Source: Crotalaria pallida
Taxonomy: Eukaryota; Streptophyta; Magnoliopsida; Fabales; Fabaceae
Direction: 5' to 3'
Length of the DNA: 64,000 nucleotides
Assembly: GCA_037953625.1 (NCBI GenBank)
Contig: CM075654.1
Location: 23,801,501-23,865,500, forward strand
Shown: piece after piece, positions 45,303 through 57,379 of the stretch
Layout of the letters: each line of letters opens with the position of its first letter
Position numbering within the stretch: position 1 is the stretch's first letter
Translations under genes and position numbers: made by a program
Notes under the pieces: generated by a model
Databases searched by the model: none
What the model was told of the DNA's origin: nothing
The model's input: the letters and a program-made list of their open reading frames with translations, nothing else

Positions 45303-48300
45303 TTAGCTAATAGTTGATTCATCAAAAATACCAAGTTCTCTTCTAATTTTATAAAATGTATCCCTTGGTAAAGGTTTTTTAAAGATATCAGCTAATTGAT
45401 CCGAAGTTTGAACAAACTCTATAATACAATCACCTTTTTGAACATGATCTCTCAAAAAATGATGCCTAATTTCAATGTGCTTTGTCCTTGAGTGCAATAT
45501 CGGGTTTTTAGTCAAATTGATTGCCGAAGTGTTATCACACTTTATAGGGATTTTTGTCAAATTTAAACCAAAATCCGATAATTGTTGCTTCATCCAAAGG
45601 ATTTGAGCACAACAACTACCGACCGCTATGTATTCAGCCTCCGCGGTCGATAAAGCAACACAATTTTGCTTTTTAGAAAACCACGATACAAGCGAACTAC
45701 CAATTAAATGACAAGTTCCACTTGTACTTTTTCGCTCAACTTTACAACCGGCAAAGTCAGAGTCCGAATAACCTATAAGTTTTAAAAAAGCATCCCTAGG
45801 GTACCACAAACCGGTATTGGTTGTACCTTTTAAGTATTTCATTATTCTTTTGACAGCAGTTAGATGCGACTCTTTCGGTTTAGCTTGAAAACGTGCACAC
45901 ATACAAACACTAAACATGATATCAGGCCTAGATGCAGTTAAGTATAACAAACTACCAATAATTCCACGATACTTTGTTACCTCTACCGCTTTTCCAGCCT
46001 CATCTTGATCTAGGTAGCATGCAACGCTCATTGGAGTAGAAGCGGATTTACACGAGTCCATGCCAAAACGTTTGAGAAGCTCTCTACAATATTTACTTTG
46101 ATGTATATAAATGCCATCGTTGAGTTGCTTTATTTGAAGGCCAAGAAAGAATGTAAGCTCTCCCATCATCGACATCTCGAATTCGCTTTGCATTAAATCT
46201 GAAAACTTCTTACACAAATTATCATTAGTAGCACCAAATATAATATCATCAACGTATATTTGAACCAAAAGAATATCCTTACCGGAACGTTCAATAAAGA
46301 GAGTAGTGTCCACAGTACCTCGTTTAAAACCTTTTTCCAATAAAAAATTGCTTAGTCGATCGTACCAAGCTCTAGGAGCTTGTTTAAGACCGTACAAAGC
46401 CTTTTTCAACTTAAAAACGTAGTTCGGATGATCAAAACTTTCAAAACCAGGAGGTTGTGAGACATAAACTTCCTCTTGAATGTACCCGTTAAGAAAAGCA
46501 CTTTTGACATCCATTTGGTACAATTTAAAATTCATGATAGATGCAAAAGCGAGAAGAATACGAATAGCTTCTAATCTAGCTACGGGGGCATAAGTCTCAT
46601 CGTAATCAATTCCTTCTTCTTGACTATAACCTTGTGCTACCAACCTAGCTTTATTTCTAACAATAATACCCGATTCATCTAACTTATTCCTATAGACCCA
46701 ACGAGTCCCTATTTCAGGACGATCATTAGGTTTTGGCACAAGCTCCCAAACTTGATTCCTTTCAAATTGATTTAATTCTTCTTGCATGGCCATAACCCAG
46801 TGATCATCTTGAAGAGCCTCTTTGACATTCTTAGGTTCTATTTGAGATACAAAGGCAACATAATAACAGAAATTATTTAAAGTGCTTCGGGTTACCACCC
46901 CCTTAGCAATGTCACCTAAGATGTTAGAAACCGGATGATTTTTGTTGGACTTCCAAGCTATTGGTAGTTGAGGTTGTGTCTCTTGTGCTAAGTCTTTATC
47001 ATGTGTTTGCACCTCTTCATGTTCAACTTGCGTCTCCTCTAATTGTTGTGGTGTTGACTTCTCATGATCCATAAGAGTACCTATATTATCATCATCACAA
47101 GAAACAACACGATCTCCTCTCAGAGATTCATCAAATACAACATGCACAGATTCCTCAACGGTTAATGTTCTTTTGTTATAGACACGATATGCTTTACTAT
47201 GGGTTGAATAACCTATGAATATACCTTCATCGGCTTTGGAATCAAACTTGCCGACCGGATTCTTTCCGTTATTTAAGATAAACACCTTACACCCAAATAC
47301 ATGAAAATATGAGATGTTTGGCTTTCGCCCTTTTAAAAGTTCATAAGGTGTTTTATTTAAATGCGGACGAATAAGAACCCTATTTATCACATAACAAGCG
47401 GTGTTTACCGCATCAGCCCAAAAGTATGTAGGAACTTTAGATTCTTTTAACATTGTACGTGCAAGTTCCTCCAATACCCTATTCTTCCTTTCTACGACTC
47501 CGTTTTGCTCCGGAGTTCTAGGGGCTGAGAATTGATGTTCAATACCAAACTTATCACAAAATGCATCAAACTTAGTATTTTCAAACTCACCTCCGTGGTC
47601 ACTTCTAATAGTCACAATTTTCAAACTTAGTTGATTTTGGATGAGTTTGGCAAATTTTTTAAAACTTTTGTAAACTTCACTTTTTGCGGATAGAAATAAA
47701 GTCCATGTGAATCGAGTAAAATCATCTACTAAAACAAATCCATAGTAATTGCCACCTAAACTTCGAACTTGTGATGGGCCAAACAAATCCATGTGGATTA
47801 GCTCCAATGGCTTTGTTGTGCTTGTCACATTTTTAGGTTTAAAAGAGCTTTTAACTTGCTTGCATTTTTGACATGAGTCACAAATGCTATCAAGCTTAAA
47901 GTTTAGTTTAGGTAATCCAATCACTAAGTCTTTTCGCAAAAGTTTATTTAATTGATTCACATTAATATGTGCAATTCGTCGATGCCAAAGACGAATATTA
48001 TCATCAAAAGATTTAAAACATTTTGAAAATAGTGAAGTTATCTCATCCAAATCAATTAAGTAAGTGTTATTAGAGCGACGACCAACAAACTTAACACTAT
48101 CATCTATACTAGACTTAATAAAGCATAATTCCGGAGTAAAAGTCACATTATTGCCCATATCACATAGTTGGCTTATACTAAGCAAATTGTGTTCTAAGCC
48201 CTCTACGTATAGGACATTTTCTATGACAAGGTTAGATACATTACCAATCTTCCCGACTCCTAGAATTTTGCCCTTGTTGTTGTCGCCGTAAGTCACATAT

Positions 48301-48407
48301 CCACCACTTTTTGAAGTAAGTTGAATGAAGTGCGTTTTGTCTCCCGTCATGTGTCTCGAACACCCACTATCCAAGTACCATCTACGTTCCTTGGTTCGAA
48401 GACACAC
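45303..48407 (-). CDS. Element C Pol (protease, integrase, RT, RNase H), intact
   Basis: A 1,034-residue frame. In order: aspartic protease WYLDSGCSRHMTGD; the integrase zinc domain (LWHRRIAHIN...CDSCQKCK); the integrase core with MDLFGP, IRSDHGGEFEN and PEQNGVVERKNR (D, D, E present); RT with RWVYRNKLDESG, YQMDVKSAFLNG and the catalytic VQIYVDDIIF; RNase H with YSDSDFAGC, STAEAEYIA and KCDNTSAI. No stop or frameshift interrupts it. The apparent first residue is not an ATG: the frame is presumably entered from gag, which is in the adjacent frame (-1 relative to gag, overlap just after the gag stop). All catalytic residues that can be judged are present. Confidence 0.92.
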   Translation of the reverse strand: MCLRTKERRWYLDSGCSRHMTGDKTHFIQLTSKSGGYVTYGDNNKGKILGVGKIGNVSNLVIENVLYVEGLEHNLLSISQLCDMGNNVTFTPELCFIKSSIDDSVKFVGRRSNNTYLIDLDEITSLFSKCFKSFDDNIRLWHRRIAHINVNQLNKLLRKDLVIGLPKLNFKLDSICDSCQKCKQVKSSFKPKNVTSTTKPLELIHMDLFGPSQVRSLGGNYYGFVLVDDFTRFTWTLFLSAKSEVYKSFKKFAKLIQNQLSLKIVTIRSDHGGEFENTKFDAFCDKFGIEHQFSAPRTPEQNGVVERKNRVLEELARTMLKESKVPTYFWADAVNTACYVINRVLIRPHLNKTPYELLKGRKPNISYFHVFGCKVFILNNGKNPVGKFDSKADEGIFIGYSTHSKAYRVYNKRTLTVEESVHVVFDESLRGDRVVSCDDDNIGTLMDHEKSTPQQLEETQVEHEEVQTHDKDLAQETQPQLPIAWKSNKNHPVSNILGDIAKGVVTRSTLNNFCYYVAFVSQIEPKNVKEALQDDHWVMAMQEELNQFERNQVWELVPKPNDRPEIGTRWVYRNKLDESGIIVRNKARLVAQGYSQEEGIDYDETYAPVARLEAIRILLAFASIMNFKLYQMDVKSAFLNGYIQEEVYVSQPPGFESFDHPNYVFKLKKALYGLKQAPRAWYDRLSNFLLEKGFKRGTVDTTLFIERSGKDILLVQIYVDDIIFGATNDNLCKKFSDLMQSEFEMSMMGELTFFLGLQIKQLNDGIYIHQSKYCRELLKRFGMDSCKSASTPMSVACYLDQDEAGKAVEVTKYRGIIGSLLYLTASRPDIMFSVCMCARFQAKPKESHLTAVKRIMKYLKGTTNTGLWYPRDAFLKLIGYSDSDFAGCKVERKSTSGTCHLIGSSLVSWFSKKQNCVALSTAEAEYIAVGSCCAQILWMKQQLSDFGLNLTKIPIKCDNTSAINLTKNPILHSRTKHIEIRHHFLRDHVQKGDCIIEFVQTSDQLADIFKKPLPRDTFYKIRRELGIFDESTIS

Positions 48408-48421
48408 CTACAAAACAATTA

Positions 48422-50218
48422 TTATTTGTTTGATTTAGGTACCCAAGTTGTCTTGGGTCCTTTGTTGTTAGCATGGGGTGAGCTCCCCTTAACAATCCAA
48501 ATATATTCACCGCTTGGTATACCAAACTTCTTTATGTTACATTTATTCGTGGTATGCCCAAAAATTCCACAATAATGGCAAGTTGGGTTTTTAGAAAAAT
48601 TAATCTTAGAAAATACACCAACTTTGCGATAATTGCGTTTCTTAGGTTTGGTATAGCCAAGACCGGATCTATTACTATTGTTCCTTTGAGTTGAAAGCAA
48701 ATGATCTAAGCATGTATCTCCTCTCATGAGCCTTGCAATCCGATCATTTAAATTGAAAACTTCTTTTTCTAAGGATTTGCAATTCTCACAAGATGGAGTC
48801 TCATTTGTTTTCAATTCGCAATTGCATGTAGAGTTTGTATAAATGAGTTCAAGAGTTTCATTTTGAAGCTTAAGCTCCTCTAAAGAGTTTTGAAGTTCCA
48901 AAATCTTTTCATGTTGCTTCATAATAAAATTCTTTCTTTCAACATTTATTTTAGCAAGTTTCTTCAACTCTTTATGCATCTCTACATACACATTGTACAA
49001 TTCATTAAATGAGGGGGAATTAGAACTAGAGCTAGCATCGGAAAGATAATCTACCTCATTGACGTTTTCACTTGATTTCATGCTCGAAGATTCTTCTTCA
49101 TCAAGCTTCGTCATTAAACAAAGGTTTGCAAGTTCTTCATCTTCCGATGAGCTAGATGAGGATTGATTCTCCGGTTCATCCCACACTATATAAGCCCTTT
49201 TGCCTTTAGATGAGTTGGGCTTCCAATTGTCACCTTCGGACTTCTTAGAGTTAGTTGGACAATTTGATCTATAGTGACCAAGCTTCCCACACCCATGACA
49301 CTTGATATTCTCTTTGTTAGTCTTGTTCCTTGATTGAGTGTCCTTAGAATCTCTTGGTCTATTTCTATTAAAGTTACCCTTTTTCTTAAGGAATCTCCCA
49401 AGCTTTTTGACTAACAAGCCAAGGGTCTCATCATCTATGTCGGAGTCCGAGTCATCCATTTGAGGGTTTTCCTCTTGTGCCTTAAGGGATTTTGAAGTTG
49501 ATTTGAGAGCTATTCCCTTTTTCTTCCTATCGGCATCTTCATTCATGGATAACCTCCCAAGCTCCATTTCATGCTCTTGAAGCTTTCCGAATAGAGTTGC
49601 TAAGTCAATTTGGTCCAAGTCCTTAGCTTCCATGATGGCCGTCACCTTAGGTTGCCATTCCCTGCTAAGACATCTCAAAATCTTATTAACAACTTCACCA
49701 TTTGTTAGTACTTTACCAAGAGCCGAAAGATGATTTATAATATGTGTGAAACGCTTTTGCATGTCACCTATATTTTCATTAGGTAACATATGAAAGAGTT
49801 CATATTCATGCATGAGTGTATTTAACCTAGCCCTTCTAACCTCAGACGTGCCCTCATGTGTGACTTGTAGTGTGTCCCACATTTGTTTAGCATCAACGCA
49901 TTGAGACACTCTAAAGAACTCATCATATGAAAGAGCGGACGTGATGATATTTTTCGCTTTTAAATCAAATTAAACTTTCTTCTTATCATCATCGTTCCAA
50001 CTCGATTTTGGTTTTACAGAAACAACATCATTTACTTTAGTTTGTGGAACAAAAGGTCCATTCTCTATGGCGTTCCAAATTTCCATATCTATGGCTTGTA
50101 TAAAAATTTTCATTCGGACCTTCCAATAAGCGTATCCCTCACCATTGAATAGTGGGGGACGGTTAATGGAAGCTCCTTCACCACCAAAAGGATTTGAAAT
50201 TGAGCCCATTGTTTCCAA
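48422..50218 (-). pseudogene. Element C Gag, one in-frame stop
   Basis: Starts METMGSISNPFGGEG with the usual PPLFNGEGYAYWKVRM of SIRE Gag, then breaks at a TAA (49970-49972) after SSWNDDDKKKV; the same frame continues with the normal Gag text (AKQMWDTLQVTHEGT, PKVTAIMEAKDL). Downstream are two CCHC knuckles (CHGCGKLGHYRSNC and CHYCGIFGHTTNKC) and a coiled coil, ending at TAA 48422. The stop would truncate the protein to about 82 residues unless read through, so this copy probably depends on another copy for Gag. Confidence 0.85.
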
Positions 50219-50264
50219 GTAAAAGGATCTTTTCGAAAAAGCTTTTTAAGGCTCGGATTTTTCG

Positions 50265-50280
50265 TCCGAGCTCTGATACC
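50265..50280 (-). other. Element C primer-binding site
   Basis: On minus, TGGTATCAGAGC follows the 5' LTR after a few bases (plus text GCTCTGATACCACTT next to 50284). Confidence 0.85.
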
Positions 50281-50283
50281 ACT

Positions 50284-51774
50284 TGTTGGAAACCAACAAG
50301 CAGCTCAATATAGTCTAGAGGGGGGTGAATAGAATATTGGAGCCTTAGTACAGATATTTCGATCACCGTAGAGAATGATTTGAAGAAAAATAAATTTTCT
50401 TTCAAAAACAAGTCAGGTTACTCGAGTAAAATACCTTTTAATCGAGTATTACGCAAGCAAATTTTATTTCACTCGAGTATCAGAAGTCTCACTCGAGTAA
50501 AGTTCAAAACAGCTTTCAGATTAATCGAGTAATCCACAATTCACTCGAGTAATCTGGGTAAAAATCAAATAGTAAAAGAGTTTTGATGAGAATTCTTTTA
50601 GAATCGCAATACTATGATGATTCAACAAACTATGTATGAATGCTATGAACAATTGCAAGTAAATTTACCAACCAATTTTAGGTCAATTGATAATGAATTG
50701 AAAAACCCCAATTCTAACCTAAAATTCAATTGTTCTTGAATTAATGCAAACAAGAAAAGAAACAATGAAGACGGTGATTTTATCCTGGTTCACTTTCACC
50801 CACTTGAAAGCTACATCCAGTCCCCTTTATCAAACTGATAAAGAGTTTCTACTAGACAAATTCAATTGTTAGAATTACAATGTTTAAGATGCAACTTTCT
50901 CACAAAGCTATCCTATCTTAACCCTTCTTCAAAGTGTGTACCAAACACTTTGAAATTCTAACCCAATTGAATTTCCGTCTTCTCTTGTTGATTTGTTGAA
51001 GATGCTTCCAACCAAATCTTTTTCAATCTTGCTTTGATAAACCTTCAAAGACTTGCTTGTGAAATTCTTCACCTTTGTTGAACTCTTGAAATGTGCAACC
51101 TCTTGTTGCAAAGCTTCAACACAATTAAGAACTAAAAAATATTGATCTCAAAGAAAACTTAGAACAATTATTAATCTTGAGTGAATAATAGAAGAAATTT
51201 GTTGAATCTTGTTTTCTCAAAGGAAGTGTGTAATAGCTCTTGAAAAATGAAAGTGTATTGCTCAATAGAAAATTGTAAAAGAGTATGTAACCTTGTTCAT
51301 GTAAAAATGAAGTCCTTTTAAAATTTTTCTGCCACTGTTCAAGTTACTCGAGTGAAGTGTAACACACTACTCGATTAACACATGTTGAAATACGTTACTC
51401 GAGTGACGAATAACTCATTACTCGATTAACCTATAACAACACACATTAATCGAGTAAAGGCAAACTCATTACTCGAGTGACCTGATCAGATATGGACTAA
51501 AAACAAAGTTTTTCAAATGGATTTTCACAATAACTTTAATATGAGCTATTATAATCAAGATTAAGTTTTCTTCACTCTTAATCAAACATTATTATAAGCT
51601 TCATTAAGATCACCTAAAGCTACCCACTCTCATGATATGCATTGCATAAAATTAAATATTACATTGCATTAGAATCAAACTAAATCCTAATTCTATTCTT
51701 CATGAGATAGCTTCCTTGTTGATAATGTTGTTGCTTGGAGAAAGGTTGTTATCATCAAAACATAGAAACCTACA
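50284..51774 (-). repeat. Element C, 5' LTR
   Basis: Same length and ends as the 3' LTR, about ten substitutions by eye. One of them changes a CTCGAGT palindrome to ATCGAGT (near 51446), so the palindromes tolerate the C/A variant. Confidence 0.95.
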
Positions 51775-53308
51775 TGTATGGTGGTGCGGTACGACCAAAG
51801 CACTTCATGCAGGTTTTCCAGCCAATTTCCCTTAGCACCGATGAGTCTTTTCTTGATCCCCTAAATGATACTTCGGTTCACCGATTCTACTTGTCCATTG
51901 GTCTGAGGGTGCTCGACTGAAGAAAAGTAGTGTTCAATGTTCAAGGCGTTAACCAAGTCCTGGAATGCCTTTGCCGCAAATTGAGTTCCATTGTCGGTTA
52001 CCAAGACCTGTGGCACTCCAAACTGAGCTATAACCTGTCTCTCAAAGAACTTTTGAACCTTGGCCGAGGAAATAGTTGCTAGTGGTTCGGCTTCGATCCA
52101 CTTGGTAAAATAATCGATGGCCACTATCACCCATTTAAGCTGTCCTGGTGCGGTGGGGAACTGGCCAATCAAATTCATTCCCCACTGATAGAAGGGGTAG
52201 GGAGATGAAAGTGAATGAAGTTCCTCGACTGGCTTTTGGTAGACGTCACTGTGGAACTGACATCTTTCACATTTCTTTACATGACCGATTGCATCCTGTT
52301 GTAAGGTCGGCCAGTAGTATCCTGCCCTTAGAATTTTCTTGGCCAACGATTTCCCTCCGACATGATGACTTCCTATACCTCCATGGACTTCTTCCAGTGC
52401 CTGCTTTGCTTCGGCGGGGTCTAAGCACCTGAGCATTGGGCCGCTGACCCCACGGCGAAACAGAATTCCATCGATCATAGCGAACTGGGAGGCTTTTCTG
52501 ACAAGCTTTTTGGCCTCGGCTGGATCTGTCGGCACGATTCCTTGTTCCAAGAAGTTTATGATCGGAGAGGTCCAACTTGAATCCATAGAAACGGAGAGGA
52601 CAACGCTAGGTCCATGCACCATTTCTTGGATCAACGTCTTATTGTTTCCAAGACCCTTTGTTGAGGCAAGTTTAGAAAGAATGTCCGCTCGGCCATTGCT
52701 TTCCCTCGGGATGTGGCAGAATTCGACCTTGGCAAACTCTGAAGATAGGAACTTCACCTTTTCCAAATATTTTTGTAGGATGGGTTCCTTGGCTTGATAA
52801 TCACCCTTCACTTGCGATATCACCAACTGAGAGTCACTGAAAACCTTCACTTCTCGGGCCCCAACTTCTTTCGCCATCCTCAGACCAGCCATCACAGCTT
52901 CATATTCCGCCTGATTATTCGAAGTCGGAAATCCGAACTTCAACGAATATTCAAGGGTAAGTCCCTTTGAGTTCTCCAAAATTATTCCCGCTCCTGCTCC
53001 GAGCTTGTTGCTTGACCCATCGACATAAATGTTCCAATCCAAGTTTGAGCTCGTCGATGGCTCAGTAAACTCGGTGAGAAAGTCAGCTAAGACCTGGGAC
53101 TTCATCGCTTTCCGAGGCTCGAAAGTAATGTCGAACTCGGAAAGTTCAATAGCCCAAGTCACCATTCTGCCTGCCAGGTCGGGTTTCTGAAGGATCTGTC
53201 GGATTGGCTGAGCAGTTCTGACCGTGATATGGTGGCTCTGGAAGTATTGACGCAACCTCCTAGCCGTAATAACCAAACAAAACGCCAACTTTTCAACCTT
53301 CTAATACC
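51775..53308 (-). pseudogene. Element G RNase H, archaeal-like RNase H and integrase, damaged
   Basis: On minus: the rest of the first RNase H (KLAFCLVITARRLRQYFQSH), then a second RNase H of the archaeal type (WNIYVDGSSNKLGAGAG, NNQAEYEAVMAGL, VFSDSQLVISQV, GRADILSKLA; all acidic residues present), then the integrase zinc domain (GSHHVGGKSLAKK...CERCQFH) and core (VTDNGTQFA, HPQTNGQVESVNRS). Damage: a TAG near 53302, a TAG at 51861-51863, and WGMNLIG where the first catalytic Asp is expected (Asn instead). At 51774 it is cut by copia C. The second RNase H is the mark of the Tat lineage. Confidence 0.88.
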
Positions 53309-56300
53309 TCATCTCTGGTCCTTGAAGTGCTCGGCTGACGAAATAGACAGGAGATTCTTTGCCTGATTATCTTCCCTAACTAGAACCGAACTGACCACTG
53401 AATCCCCTACTGATAAGGTCAGGTATTGCTTAAGGTCAGTAAAGGCCTTTTCGCATGCCTCGTTCCAGTCGAACGTCTTTTCTTTTTCCTTCTTTAGCAG
53501 TTGGTACCATGGCAAGGCCTTCCGAGCTGACTGAGACAAAAACCTGGAGAGAGCTTCTACTCGACCTGCTAGCTGCTGTACTCCCTTGATGTCGGAAGGG
53601 CTCTTCATCTCAAGGATGGATCGGCACTTCTCTGGGTTTGCCTCAATTCCCCGTTCGGTGAGCATGAACCCGAGGAACGAACCAGCAGGAACCCCAAAAG
53701 TGCATTTTTCTGGGTTTAACCTCATGTCAAACTGTCGAATTCTATCAAGTATAACCTTCAAATCCTTAGCATGGTGCTCCTCCTTCAGACTTTTCGCAAT
53801 CATATCGTCGATGTATACTTCCATTTTCGGCCCAATAAGCGGACCGAAGACCTTGTTCATCATTCGCTGGTAAGTTGCCCCAACGTTCTTCAGTCCGAAC
53901 GGCATGACGTTGTAACAATATGTAGCATTTTCTGTGACGAAAGAGGTCTTCACCTGATCCGGGGGATACATGGGGATTTGATTGTACCCCGAATAAGCAT
54001 CCATGAAGGATAGCCTTTGATACCCTGCCGAGCTATCTACGAGTTTGTCTATGCAGGGAAGCGGGTATTGATCTTTGGGGCAGACCTTATTCAGGTCTGT
54101 GTAATCCACGCACATCCTCCATTTTCCATTGGATTTCTTGACTAGCACGGGATTAGCCAACCAATCTGTGTACACCACCTCCCTGATAAACCCTGCCTCC
54201 AATAGCTCGGACACCTTCTCCTCTGTTGCTTGTGCCTTCTCTGTTCCGACCCGCCTTTTCTTCTGACACACTGGCTTGGCACCAGGATATACACTTAGCT
54301 TATGGCAGATAAAATTCGGATCGATCCCCGGCATGTCTGCCGAAGTCCAAGAAAACAAGTCTTTGTTTTCTACCAGCAGTTCCGTCAGTTCTTTTTCCAA
54401 TTCTTCGGCAAGGTCGACGCCAATCTTGACACAACGGGACGGATCGGGACCCAGAATTATCTTTTTGAAATATGCCTGAGGGGTTGGCCTAGTTTCATCC
54501 TCGTCCCGTACGTCAAGATCTGCCAAGTTCACGCTTCCTTTGTTGAGTGGCTCCTTCATGATCTTCTCATCATCATCCAGCTTCAGCTTTCCTAGGCTAA
54601 TATTGTAACATTTCCGAGCCAATTCTTGTTCGGACCGTATCGTTACCACCTGGTCATCGGACCCTGGAAACTTCATGGCCAAGTGAACGGTTGATACAAC
54701 TGCACCAAATGATTGAAGTGCTGTTCGGCCAAGAATAGCGTTGTATGCCGACGGTGCTTGTACAACTAGCCACTTTACCATCTTGGTTTGAGTAGACGGT
54801 TGTTCACCCATGGTCACTGGGAGATGAATGTGGCCTAAGGGAACAATGGAATGTCCCGTAAAGCCAATCAAACTGCCCTCAAATGGAGTTAGGTCAGATT
54901 TCTTCAACCTTAGCCTCTCGAACAGATCCAAAAACATAATGTCTGCTGAACTCCCCTGATCGACGAGAATCCTTTTCACTTCGTAATTGTCGAGCCTGGC
55001 TGTAACTACCATAGGATCATTGTGATCCTGAATAATATCAGCAAAGTCATCGTCACTGAAACTGATGACAATATTCTTCTTTTTGGGCTTTTGGATCGGT
55101 CGGCTAGCCACCGAAAGGATCTGTCCTACATACTTTTTCCTGTCACATCTTTTCTCTCCACCACCCGCAAATCCACCAGCAATGGTGTTGATCAGAAACT
55201 CGTCACGACCCTTATTTTGCTCGGACGGTAAGGCGGGGGCTCCCCCTGCAGGTGGCTTAGGGCTTTTATTCCTTTTTTCTTCGGTTTTGGGAGGTGAATG
55301 ACTTCTTCTCCTTGAACGCTTCCGCATTGCTTCCCCGATGTACTGTTGAAGCTTCCCATCCCTAACCATTTCCTCAATCAGATCTTTAAGTTGGGTACAT
55401 TGATCGGTGGTATGCCCCCATCCGCCATGATGGTCGTAGTACTTTGTCCTATCCTTTTGAGCAGTTTTTCTCAAAGCTGGAGGCCGAGTGATGTTACGCA
55501 TCTCGGTATGCATGGTCTCACGGAGGATTTGACTCCTCGGGACTGTGAGCTGGGTATATTCATCATACTTGCCTTTTGGAGGCAGTTTTTCTCCTCTTTC
55601 TCTCTTGTCCTTCCTCCCCCTGTTATCCCGAAAACGATCAGTTTGACGGGAATCATTCTGACGAGGACGTTGTTCCAGACCCCGAGCCGCGGTGCTGATT
55701 CTATGGAATTCCTCCAAATTAACAAATTTCCTAGATCTTTCCCTGAGTTCAGCCATATCCCTCGGTGGTTCTCCGATCAGACAATCCTTGAAATCACCAT
55801 CTCGCAACCCTTGGGTGAGTAAGAGGACATATACTCCCGATTGCAGGCCTGATATGCCACTAGCTTCTTGCTGATATCGAGCTAGGTAATCGCGAAGAGA
55901 CTCGTCAGGTCTCTGTGCGACTCCAGCCAATGAATGGTCCGACTTGGGTTGTGACATGCTGGCTGTGTATCGATTCAAAAATGCTGTCCTTAGCTCGGCC
56001 CATGAGTGAATCGAGTTGGCAGGTAGGGAATTGAACCATCTCAAAGGTGCCGATCCCAGAGTCATTGAGAATGCTCGGCATTTCATGAAATCCCATCCTC
56101 CATAAAACATCATGGAGGATTCGTAAGCCGCGAAGTGATCCATCGGATCAGTCGTCCCATTGTACCGAGGGATATTCTGATGACCCACATAAGTCTGCGG
56201 GGTTTGAAATGCCATTATCTCAGCTATGAAAGGATGTACAGGGTGGGGTTCCCCCGTAACACGCCCAGGAACTAATCCTGGGTTAAGGGGTGGGGGCGGA

Positions 56301-56473
56301 GGAAGGATATTAGGGTTGCCGAGAGCCACGTTAGGGCCTTGCTCGGCTATTCTTGCCATGCTTTGCTGCTGAAGAGCAGCAATATCCCGATTCTGCTTTT
56401 CAATCAAAGAAGTTTGAGTCCTCAAGATCTCCATGATTGATTCCTCTCTCCTACGGGCCGACGAAGTAGTCAT
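53309..56473 (-). pseudogene. Element G Gag (main part), protease and reverse transcriptase
   Basis: A 1,054-codon frame. The Gag domain has IPRYNGTTDPMDHF, FLNRYTASMSQPKSD and LLTQGLRDGDFKD; the zinc knuckle reads YYDHHGGWGHTTDQC, with Tyr where H has the first Cys; protease has VDQGSSADIMFL and AILGRTALQSF; RT has WRMCVDYTDLNKVCPKDQYP, FMDAYSGYNQI, VMPFGLKN and the catalytic VYIDDMIAKS. The frame is lost near 53365 by a frameshift at the start of RNase H. It is separated from its N-terminus by one TAA (56486-56488), in the same frame. Confidence 0.9.
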
Positions 56474-56485
56474 GTAAGATCTACC

Positions 56486-56980
56486 TTATGTTTCGGAACG
56501 TTCACCACCTTGAAGTGTTCCAAAACGACCCCTGGTAAATTGGGGGACTTCCCTGTTGGATCGCTCGGCACGGGAATGGTCATGTCGAGCGTAACGCTCA
56601 ACTCGCCGACCCTCACCAGTTCGTGATCCAGCAGGGGCCCTTCGAGATCGATGTGGTCCAGAGTCCGCAGTATCGTGCCAATCTGAAACATGGCCATCCG
56701 GGACAGTGCGGGGGTTGGATCGCCTTCCGCCGCCTTCCACGAGGGGAGGAACAGTGACTTGAACCACCGGAGGAACTGGAGGAGCATCACCCTGAACTGG
56801 AGGAACCGGGGGAACGACCGTCTGATCCACCGGAGGAACCGGTGGAGTGTTACCCCGATTGCCTCCAGTAGGTCTTCCTGGGGCGATTCTGTCCCTAACG
56901 TTTCCTGCGTTCTTAGGTGGCCTCCCACGAAGGCGACAGCGGAGATCCCCTTGTTCTTGGTTATCGTGGTTGTTTGCCAT
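56486..56980 (-). pseudogene. Element G Gag N-terminus, ended by a stop
   Basis: The ATG at 56980 (MANNHDNQEQGDLRCRLRGRPP) lies where the Gag start of H lies, and has the same Arg/Pro-rich start followed by Pro-Val repeats (PPVPPVDQTVVPPVPPV). The frame meets TAA at 56486-56488, four codons before the long downstream frame. Confidence 0.8.
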
Positions 56981-57379
56981 GAGTACGGTGGAAGTGGGAA
57001 TACTGGTTAATCGCTCCCTGTAACATCCCAAACGTTATTTTAAATTGGATTATTAATTAAAAACCTTAAAAAAATTGGAAAAGTGACTTAATGAATTTTG
57101 GTGGATATGCGAGTGGTGATTATAGGACCTAGGAGTTGTATAGAAGGCATTTATGGCTTTGGGCAAAGTCATATAAGCGAAATCGGGAGTTAAATCGGCG
57201 TTTTCGATGTTAGAAATCGACCGAAAAGAGAAAATTATAAATTTATTATAGGAAGCTAAGAAAATAAATTCCACCGTTGGATGTGAAGTTTATGGGGTAA
57301 AGAAGCATGTCTAAAAATTTGGACTCGATCCGACGGTTAACGAAAACGTTACGGCGAATCGAAGATTTGAAAAGTTAAA

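Larger units (their letters stand above)
41371..51774 (-). mobile_element. Element C: young SIRE/Maximus-like Ty1/copia, 10.4 kb
   Basis: Two 1,491-bp LTRs (41371-42861 and 50284-51774) flanked by TGTAT (41366-41370 and 51775-51779). On minus: 5' LTR, TGGTATCAGAGC primer site, gag with CCHC knuckles, a complete protease-integrase-RT-RNase H frame, an additional 396-aa ORF, an AAAAAAAGGGGAGTT polypurine tract and the 3' LTR. The size, long LTRs and extra ORF after pol fit the SIRE/Maximus lineage. About 10 LTR differences by eye (0.7%) make it one of the youngest insertions in the window. Gag has one in-frame stop. Confidence 0.93.
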
